Assembly: GCA_964642235.1 (NCBI GenBank)
Contig: CAZXOP010000115.1
Location: forward strand, 1-6,230
Reading direction: 5' to 3'
DNA from: CAYSND01 sp964642235
Lineage (GTDB): Bacteria > Bacteroidota > Bacteroidia > Bacteroidales > UBA932
DNA: 6,230 nucleotides
Under the pieces are notes generated by a model. It did not search any database. It saw only the letters and a program-made list of their open reading frames with translations, and had not been told where the DNA came from. Below are positions 1-6,230 of this stretch, piece after piece. Position 1 is the first letter of the stretch, and each line of letters opens with the position of its first letter. The position numbers and the translations under genes are program-made.

Positions 1-876
1 GCTCCTAATTTTGAACTTATATTAAGTAAATTAAATATCGGTCAGAGTCAAAAAGAGAAGAAAAAGAGAAGAACTCTCCTCTTTTCTCATCTACAAAGAG
101 TCGCAGCGGTGTTATTTATCCCTCTTGCCATCGGTTTCGCCTATTACTACTTCACTAATTCACCGGCAGAAGAGGTGAGCGAAATAGCCCAGGCCAATGT
201 TGAAATTCTCCCCATGGATTTAACCACACCTCAGGTCCAGGAGTATTACTCCCCTGCCGGGACCAGGTCTAAAATAGTATTAAAAGATAGCACGGTAGTT
301 TGGTTAAATTCAGCAAGCAAACTATTGATATCAGAGAGTTACGGAGATAAACAGAGAGGTGTAAAACTTTCCGGACAGGCATTTTTCGATGTTAAAACGA
401 ATAAAGAGATCCCATTTATTGTCGATTTAGGAAATGATTTAAGAATGACTGTAACAGGTACCAAATTCTCAGTTAAGGCTTATGAAGAGATGAAGCAAGT
501 GGAGTCTGTACTTATTAGCGGGATAGTCAAAATCAGCAATAAAGAGAACACATATCAGATGCACCCCTCCGAAAAAGTGGTACTAGAGAGGAGCAGTAAT
601 TTTATTTCTGTCGAATCTGTTGATGATGAGAGTTATCGCTCTTGGAAAGATGGTATCTTAGTCTTTAAGGGGAGCAAGATGACAGATGTCGTTTCTACTT
701 TAGAAAAATGGTTTAATGTCACTATTTCAATAGAGAATAGCGAACTCTACTCCTATGTCTTTACAGCCAAATTAGATAACTGCTCCCTCGAGCAGGTTTT
801 GGATTATATATCCCTCTCTTCTCCGATAAAATATACCGTAAAAGAGAGAGCGGTTAAACTTATGAAAATTAACTAA
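1..876 (+). CDS. FecR-family anti-sigma factor (5' partial)
   Basis: This is an inner-membrane anti-sigma factor that would hold an ECF sigma factor and release it when the outer-membrane receptor signals. The frame is open from base 1 to the TAA at 874-876 (291 visible residues), so the start lies upstream; family members usually run a little over 300 residues. In visible numbering, a Lys/Arg-rich stretch (18-24) precedes one membrane segment (about 34-51), which puts the N-terminus in the cytoplasm and the rest in the periplasm. The FecR domain follows (about 82-178), with the VWLN motif, a GQAFFDV variant of the usual GEAYFEV, PF.V, and GTKFSVKAY. The C-terminal DUF4974-like domain (about 214-288) shows SWKDGILVF, LEKWFNV and SLEQVLDYI. 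The missing N-terminus would hold most of the sigma-binding region. The gene ends 11 bases before the receptor gene. Family assignment is firm; the sigma partner is inferred. Confidence 0.93.
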   Translation, partial: APNFELILSKLNIGQSQKEKKKRRTLLFSHLQRVAAVLFIPLAIGFAYYYFTNSPAEEVSEIAQANVEILPMDLTTPQVQEYYSPAGTRSKIVLKDSTVVWLNSASKLLISESYGDKQRGVKLSGQAFFDVKTNKEIPFIVDLGNDLRMTVTGTKFSVKAYEEMKQVESVLISGIVKISNKENTYQMHPSEKVVLERSSNFISVESVDDESYRSWKDGILVFKGSKMTDVVSTLEKWFNVTISIENSELYSYVFTAKLDNCSLEQVLDYISLSSPIKYTVKERAVKLMKIN

Positions 877-887
877 TTACTATATTT

Positions 888-3800
888 ATGAAACCAAACG
901 AAGGTTATTTTTATTTATTAAGGAGACTCTTCATTTTCCTCTGTTTAATGGTGGTCTCGCTGGGTACATTAAGTGCTCAGGTTAAGAAAATTTCTATAAA
1001 TGAGGCTAATAAGCCACTTAAATTCATTATAGAAGAAATAGAGAAATCGAGCGGGTATAATTTCCTCTACAATAATCAATTAGTCGATGTAGAAAAAATC
1101 TGTTCGATACATTGCGATAACGAAGCTGTAACCACTGTCTTGGACAAACTATTTGAGGGGACGGATATTGTTTATAAGATAGTTGACAAGCAGGTTATTA
1201 TTTCTCACAAGGAGGTAGCTCAAAAAGCAACTACTACTACCGCCTCTCCTCAAAAAGGGCAGAAAGTAAAAGTTACAGGTAGGGTAGTTGACAAGAACGG
1301 AGAACCCATGTATGGGGCACACGTACTTTTAGAAGGAACCACTATTGGTGCTTTTGTCGATGAAACCGGAAAATATACCTTAGAGTTTGACCGTAAAGGT
1401 GGAGAGTGCCTTCTCTTTATGCTAATAGGGATGAAAGAGGTGAAAGTACAATGTAACAATGAAGGGGTAATAAATGTTACTCTTATGGAAGACAATGTAT
1501 TGTTGGATGATGTGGTGGTTATCGGTTACGGAAGCAAGACAAGAAAATCGCTAACAAGTTCTGTCTCCTCTGTTAAAAAGGAGGCAATGGAATCCCTTTC
1601 ACCCACAGCACTCTCTGTGGATTATATGTTAGGAGGGACCATGAAGGGAGTTTCGTCTGTTCAAGGGACAGGGGAACTCGGAAAAGGGGCAAATATCAAC
1701 ATTCGAGGGATAACCTCCCCTCTCCCCAATATGTTCTCCACAAGACCAAACAATGCTCCACTATATGTAATAGACGGAGTTCCAATCTTCGTGGAAAACA
1801 ATACCATTAATCCTCTTATAAACCTCTCTCCGAATGACATTGAGAGTATTGACGTCCTAAAAGATGCCTCTGCTACTGCTATTTATGGTTCAAGAGGGGC
1901 AAACGGGATCATTATTATTCAAACCAAAAACGGGAAGAGAGGAGAAAAAATCTCCATCGAGGCAGGCTACTCTTACTCTTTTGCAAACCCTATTAAAGTC
2001 TGTGCAGCACTAAATGCCAAGGATTATAAAGCCATGCAGGACGAACTAATTAGGGAGTCTGTAAAGGCATTTAATGCAGGAGATACAGATACCTGGGATG
2101 ATACTGTTTTGGCACATTTTGCAAATATTGTCTCTGAATATGACTCTTGGGGATATGTTACCAAGATGGAATACAAAGGGTTAAAAGAGTCTGCTTTTGG
2201 AAAAGCTGATACTAATTGGGAGAGAGAAATATTAAAAAAGAATGCCGGAACACACCGTTACTTCACCACATTGAGGGGAGGTTCTGAGACCACTAACTAC
2301 TNNNNNNNNNNNNNNNNNNNNNNNNNNNNNNNNNNNNNNNNNNNNNNNNNNNNNNNNNNNNNNNNNNNNNNNNNNNNNNNNNNNNNNNNNNNNNNNNNNN
2401 NGGAACACACCGTTACTTCACCACATTGAGGGGAGGTTCTGAGACCACTAACTACTCCTTCTCCTTTAATGCTCAGAATCAAGACGGAATCTATATTAAA
2501 GACCGCTTAAATCATTACGGTTCTCGAATCTCTTTAGACTCAGACATAAACAAATATATTAAAATGGGGGGAGCACTTAATTACTCATATTCAAAGAGAA
2601 ACAGCCCCTCAGTTGACGGAACCAATATGCGCTTTGGAGGTGCAGCATGGCAGACACGCCCTGACCTCCCTGTATATGATGAAAATGGGGAGTTTTCCAG
2701 AATAAACGGAATTGCTCAGACAGGAGGTGGATTTGATATGTTCAGACCATCACCTGTGGCACAGAGAGAGGTTAAATCTCTTTTTGAAAACAATCAGATA
2801 CTTGGGAATGCATACTTGGATATAAACATCGTAAAGGGGCTTAAATTCCACTCTGACTTTAATTTAGCTTCTTATTTTTATAGTAATGACTATTTTCTCC
2901 CCATTGTTGCTCAAGGGATATACTCTATAATGGAGACCAAGTCAGAACTAATAAAAAATCATTCAAAAATGACCTCCCTCTCCGCAAACTTTAGATTTGA
3001 TTATAATTTATTGGTTGACAATCACTCTTTTGCTGCCATGGTGGGTTATGGAGGTGACAGATACGTTATAAGGGGCTTCAAAAACACTTATGAGCGTTTC
3101 CCTAATGACAACTTCCTTAATAATATGGGTTCTGCCCTAACAGAGACAGGGAGAACAGAATCTGTCTCCAAGAGTGCGTTAAATTCACTTTATGGTAGAA
3201 TCTCTTATGACTATGCTTCTCGTTACCTTTTAGAGGCGAGTTTAAGAGGGGATGCCTCTTCTAAATTCGGACCCAAAAATAGAATCGGATACTTCCCTGC
3301 CCTCTCCTTAGGGTGGAACATTAGAAACGAGGAGTTTATGAAGGAGTTTACATCAATGGATCTTCTAAAATTCCGTGCAAGTGCAGGTAGCACCGGTTCT
3401 ACAAACGTTGAGGATTTCTCATATCTACAGTTTTATGAGAGAGCTTCCAACGGAGTATATAATAACAAGTTTGCAATTACACTGATGGATGTCCTTCCAA
3501 ACCAATCAATAAAATGGGAAATGACCACCGAATATAATACAGGGTTGGACTTTGGGTTCTTTAACGGAAGACTCTATGGAAGTATTGACGCTTATTATCG
3601 TTATACAGCAGGGGCATTATCCCCGGCACCTCACGTGTTAGAATCTGGTCTCTCTATTTATTGGGACAATGTTATAGATATGAGCAATAAAGGGATAGAG
3701 TTTGAAATAGGGGGAGATGTTATTAGAAACAATAAATTCCTTTGGAGATCCTATTTTAATATTGCCACCAATAAAAATAAAATAGAAAAAATAAACAATG

Positions 3801-4546
3801 CGGAAATAACCCCCTATATGCAGGACTCTTTTATCGAAGGGATGCCTGTTGGGACTCAGAAAGGGTACATTGTTAGTAAAATCCTACAAGAAAATAGCGA
3901 AATAGATGCCTTAAATGCTGCTGCTGTTGCTAAAGGATTTCCATATTATCAGAGAGCTACCACCGCAGGTGACTATTTAATGAAGGATATAAATGGAGAT
4001 GGAAGAATAACAGACGAAGATAGAGTGGTTATTGCTAACCCTGAATCTAAGTTCTTTGGGGGATGGAGTAATACATTTACTTACGAAAGGTTAAGTATGA
4101 CCTGTCTTTTCCAGTATGCGATTGGGGGACAAGCTATTTATTACCCTCTTCAGATAGATGCATGGGGTATAGTCGGAGATAATATGACAGCATATATGTA
4201 TGGTAAGACCTGGAGTGAAACCAATAGAAATGCTCCATTTGCAAAGAGAATATATGACACTTCTAACCGTTACAATGCTACCCAAAACGACAAATATGTA
4301 TTTGATAAATCTTATTTGAGATTGAAGAATATTACCATCTCATACGATCTCCCTATTTCATTTATAAGGAGTTTAAATTTGCAGGGGATCTCTCTATATG
4401 CTTCCGGCACTAATCTTCTTACTTTTACTAAATGGCCCGGCGCAGACCCTGAGCTGGTGGGAAGTACCCCTTATGATATGGCCGTAAATGAGGATATATA
4501 TCCTTTAAGCAAAGCTTTCACTTTCGGAGTTAACTTTAAGTTTTAA
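888..4546 (+). CDS. SusC/RagA-family TonB-dependent outer-membrane receptor with STN domain (interrupted by assembly gap)
   Basis: This is an outer-membrane active importer that works with the SusD protein encoded next. The visible halves are 888-2301 and 2402-4546, in different frames. Removing the 100 N plus one flanking 55-base copy joins them in frame as 1167 residues, normal for an STN-bearing SusC. In joined numbering: signal peptide 1-30 (cleavage SA|Q); STN domain about 33-109; Thr-rich linker 111-127; carboxypeptidase-regulatory-like beta domain about 128-200; TonB-box-like DVVVIGYG at 208-215; plug about 216-347 with PLYVIDGVPI and the SusC signature around NDIESIDVLKDASATAIYGS (316-335); then the 22-strand-type barrel. 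Barrel landmarks are SLYGRISYDY (715-724), LRGDASSKFG (734-743), an EF-hand-like DINGDGRITDED loop (982-993), and a terminal FGVNFKF ending in Phe. The ATG at 888 is chosen because a signal peptide follows at once. The cargo is unknown. The join is inferred; the family is certain. Confidence 0.95.
2247..2301 (+). repeat. 55-base direct repeat, left copy, abutting the gap
   Basis: This copy begins GGAACACACCGTTACTTCAC and ends exactly at the last base before the N run. It is identical over 55 bases to 2402-2456. It encodes residues 454-471 of the receptor plus one further base, an early barrel segment containing GGSETTNY. The duplication is best read as the terminal k-mer of one contig repeated at the start of the next, not as a biological repeat. 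Confidence 0.95.
2302..2401. other. Assembly gap of exactly 100 N inside the SusC gene
   Basis: These 100 undetermined bases are the conventional placeholder for a scaffold gap of unknown size, not a measured length. The sequence touching the gap is the same 55 bases on both sides, which indicates that the two contigs overlap and that the true gap is probably negative. Any frame break or premature stop predicted around here (for example the out-of-frame stop at 2427-2429) comes from this gap. Confidence 0.98.
2402..2456 (+). repeat. 55-base direct repeat, right copy, abutting the gap
   Basis: This copy starts at the first base after the N run and matches 2247-2301 base for base. The offset between copies is 155 bases (100 N plus 55), which is not a multiple of three and so throws the downstream receptor half out of frame. 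Dropping this copy together with the N run restores the frame. A TTG at 2426 inside it can be mistaken for a start codon; in the joined protein it is Leu462. Confidence 0.95.
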
Positions 4547-4557
4547 TAATTTGAGAT

Positions 4558-5985
4558 ATGAAACAGAGTATTTTAATAATAATAATATCGTCCCTATTTT
4601 TACTTAATTCATGTGAATTATTGGGACCTCTTGATAATATCCAACCTGAGAATGTGCTTGTTGACAACACTCTAATCAGCGATGCTAGTTCTGCAGAACA
4701 GGCTCTAAATGGTATTTATGCCACTTGGAAAGGGTATTCTATAACAGCGGTAAGAGACTGTATGAGTGGAATGGCGGGAATATTACTCCGCTCCTCTACT
4801 TATGGGGGTGCAGATTTCTTGAAAAACGCTGTAAAACCGGAGAACTATCTACTCGATAGTTTTTATGCACAGCTTTATAAGGTCATTAATACCTCAAACT
4901 CTTTAATAGCGAACCTGGATGCTAAAGGGGAGATAAAGGGGCTTACGGCAGAGAGAAGAAAAGATATAGTAGCCCAAGCTACCTTTAGTAGAGCCTTAGC
5001 TCACTTTATGCTTTTGAGGCATTTCGGAGAGTTTTGGGATATAAACTCAGAGTATGGGATAGTAATTTGGAGAGAACCGGTAAGGGACAATATTGCCAAA
5101 GCTCGTTCAAAGGTTAGTGAATGTTACGAGAGTATTCTCTCTGACCTTGACTTTGCCATTGCCAACGGAAACTCTAGTTCCCTTATCCCTTACTATTCGT
5201 CACCCCTTGCAGCAAAAGGGTTAAAAGCGAAAGTTCTACTCTCAAAAGGGGATTATGCAGGAGCCGCTAATTATGCCAAACAAACAATTAACGAAGGGTT
5301 AGCGAAAGGAAATATTGTGGAATCGGAACTATTGGACATTTATCATAATAGTTTTGAATCTAAAGAGATTATATTTACTCTCCATTGCCAATACCCTAAC
5401 TCTACTATCCCGGGATACTATTATGATTTTATGGCAGGAGCCGGTATGACTGTTAATCTAATAGCAGACGAACTTGTGGGAGAGGCCACAGATGGAGATA
5501 TTGATAACGAGACAGGTTACGACGATCGTTTCATTAAAATATACGGTTCAGCTTATATGGTAAGCCCATGGGGATTCAATAAATATCAGTCCACAGATAG
5601 AGTAGAGGGGAAACCGGGAAACACATATTACTTTTTAAGAATGGGTGAAATGTATGCTATCCTAGCTGAAGCATCTGCTCGTCAAAGTAAATTTGCTGAT
5701 GCAAGAGATGCGATGCGTCCATTATGTAAGAGGGCTAAATATGCAGATGATTATATAGATAATATCGCCAATAAAGACCTCCTTATGACGATTCTAAAAC
5801 ATAAGTATATGGAGCTCTTCGGGGAAAATAACGAAGAGTGGTTTGATATGGTGCGTTACAAACAGATAAACAATATCGATTTCAAAGCACTCAAATGGGT
5901 TAATAATATGGATTTTCTAAATCTTCCTATGCCCAAATCAGCACTCGCAGGGAATAAGTTATTGACACAGAATAAAAAATATTAA
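4558..5985 (+). CDS. SusD/RagB-family nutrient-binding outer-membrane lipoprotein
   Basis: This is the lid and binding partner of the SusC channel, expected on the cell surface, where it captures cargo and closes over the barrel. The gene encodes 475 residues, slightly short for the family, but both ends are intact. A lipoprotein signal peptide ends in the lipobox LNSC with acylated Cys19, which supports the ATG at 4558. The N-terminal half is helical and TPR-like (ARALAHFMLLRHFG-type helix near 145-158; CYESILSDLDFAIANG 189-204; LAAKGLKAKVLLSKGDYAGA 217-236). The C-terminal RagB/SusD domain (about 260-475) has the AEAS helix after YFLRMGEMYAILAEASARQS (358-377), KYMELFGENNEEWFDMVRYK (416-435), and the family ending LPMPKSALAGNKLLTQNKKY (456-475). 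It begins 11 bases after the SusC stop, so co-transcription is likely. Ligand specificity cannot be read from sequence. The family call is certain. Confidence 0.96.
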   Translation: MKQSILIIIISSLFLLNSCELLGPLDNIQPENVLVDNTLISDASSAEQALNGIYATWKGYSITAVRDCMSGMAGILLRSSTYGGADFLKNAVKPENYLLDSFYAQLYKVINTSNSLIANLDAKGEIKGLTAERRKDIVAQATFSRALAHFMLLRHFGEFWDINSEYGIVIWREPVRDNIAKARSKVSECYESILSDLDFAIANGNSSSLIPYYSSPLAAKGLKAKVLLSKGDYAGAANYAKQTINEGLAKGNIVESELLDIYHNSFESKEIIFTLHCQYPNSTIPGYYYDFMAGAGMTVNLIADELVGEATDGDIDNETGYDDRFIKIYGSAYMVSPWGFNKYQSTDRVEGKPGNTYYFLRMGEMYAILAEASARQSKFADARDAMRPLCKRAKYADDYIDNIANKDLLMTILKHKYMELFGENNEEWFDMVRYKQINNIDFKALKWVNNMDFLNLPMPKSALAGNKLLTQNKKY

Positions 5986-5988
5986 AAG

Positions 5989-6230
5989 ATGAGAAAACTA
6001 TTATTGATATTATTGATTCCTATTCTATTTGCCTGTAAGAATAGCAGTAGCTTTAAAATAGTTGGAGAAATCCAAGGGTGCGATAACGCAAAAATCTCTT
6101 TAAGTATCTATGAATTAAATGATACGAAAGTTATAAGCAGCGGTACTCTTAAAAACGGTAAATTTGAGTTAAAAGGGAGCGTTGATTATCCACGAATCGT
6201 ATCACTCGAAATAGATGCAAACGAAGTAGG
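5989..6230 (+). CDS. DUF4369-like lipoprotein, possibly thioredoxin-fold at C-terminus (3' partial)
   Basis: Only the first 80 codons are inside the window, and the frame is open to base 6230. The protein starts with a lipoprotein signal peptide (MRKLLLILLIPILFAC) whose lipobox LFAC places the acylated residue at Cys16; this fixes the ATG at 5989, only 3 bases after the SusD stop. From about residue 22 the pattern FKIVGEIQG, then VISSGTLKNGKFELKGSVDY, then PRIVSLEID matches the small beta domain DUF4369. In Bacteroidota this domain usually precedes an AhpC/TSA or TlpA-like thioredoxin domain in periplasmic lipoproteins. That second domain is not visible, so a redox role is inferred from the family. 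The residues after Cys16 (KNSSS) lack an acidic surface-export signal, which suggests it faces the periplasm. DUF4369 assignment is moderately confident; it could be a stand-alone lipoprotein. Confidence 0.75.
   Translation, partial: MRKLLLILLIPILFACKNSSSFKIVGEIQGCDNAKISLSIYELNDTKVISSGTLKNGKFELKGSVDYPRIVSLEIDANEV

Noticed and set aside
50..88. A 24-base purine run followed by a 15-base pyrimidine run, with weak hairpin potential
   Set aside because: It lies in the coding frame and is explained by Lys/Glu/Arg codons followed by Leu/Phe/Ser codons. The best stem is about 7 mostly A-T pairs, too weak to call as a terminator or regulator.
109..876. GTG at 109 as the start of the FecR protein
   Set aside because: The frame is open back to base 1 and codes for a basic juxtamembrane stretch ahead of the membrane helix. 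Starting at 109 would cut into the helix and remove the cytoplasmic part.
1250..1495. 81-residue minus-strand open frame
   Set aside because: It lies wholly inside the SusC carboxypeptidase-regulatory-like domain, has no recognisable domain, and is an antisense shadow.
2402..2429. A short C-terminal tail on the first SusC half reading EHTVTSPH before a stop
   Set aside because: It arises from reading through the N run into the duplicated 55-mer in the wrong frame, so the stop is an artefact of the placeholder gap length.
2247..2456. A genuine tandem duplication or mobile-element target repeat within susC
   Set aside because: The two copies abut the N run exactly at both edges, as expected for contig-end overlap; 55 bases is far longer than usual target-site duplications, and no transposase is seen.
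2297..2482. 61-residue minus-strand open frame
   Set aside because: More than half of it is the N run, so it has no real coding evidence.
4091..4285. 64-residue minus-strand open frame
   Set aside because: It is antisense to the conserved SusC barrel and has no domain or leader features.
2426..4546. A separate 706-residue protein starting at TTG 2426
   Set aside because: It begins mid-barrel with no signal peptide or plug, and its first ten codons duplicate residues 462-471 of the upstream half. It is the 3' part of the same SusC gene.
4547..4557. Possible Bacteroidota -7 promoter element (TAATTTG) between SusC and SusD
   Set aside because: It is one base short of the TAnnTTTG pattern, sits right at the SusD start codon, and has no matching -33 element, so an independent promoter is unsupported.

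Overview
This window is a slice of a Bacteroidota chromosome, most likely Bacteroidales-like. The evidence is a SusC/SusD nutrient-uptake pair, a FecR-type anti-sigma factor with the Bacteroidota C-terminal domain, two lipoproteins, AT-rich DNA, and gene starts preceded by A/T-rich sequence rather than a Shine-Dalgarno motif. Genus cannot be assigned from the sequence alone.

Layout, all on the + strand and nearly gapless: (1) bases 1-876, a FecR-family anti-sigma factor whose 5' end lies before the window; (2) bases 888-4546, a SusC/RagA TonB-dependent outer-membrane receptor with an N-terminal STN signalling domain, interrupted by a 100-N assembly gap at 2302-2401; (3) bases 4558-5985, its SusD/RagB surface lipoprotein partner; (4) bases 5989-6230, the start of a DUF4369-type lipoprotein that runs off the end. 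Spacers are 11, 11 and 3 bases, so this reads as one operon with no visible internal promoter or terminator. No stretch over 300 bases lacks a gene, and I see no RNA genes, mobile elements or CRISPR.

How the parts fit: SusC and SusD should form a lidded, TonB-driven importer in the outer membrane. The STN domain of SusC would report cargo binding to the periplasmic part of FecR, which would control an ECF sigma factor probably encoded just upstream. The DUF4369 lipoprotein probably acts in the periplasm on cargo or redox state. The cargo cannot be read from the window, because no glycoside hydrolase, peptidase or other degradative gene is present.

The most useful observation is technical. 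The gap is flanked on both sides by the same 55-base sequence, and deleting the gap plus one copy (155 bases) restores one continuous 1167-residue SusC. The apparent split of susC is therefore almost certainly an assembly artefact. I found no convincing novel biological system here; it is an ordinary FecR-SusC-SusD transport and signalling locus with a few details worth checking.
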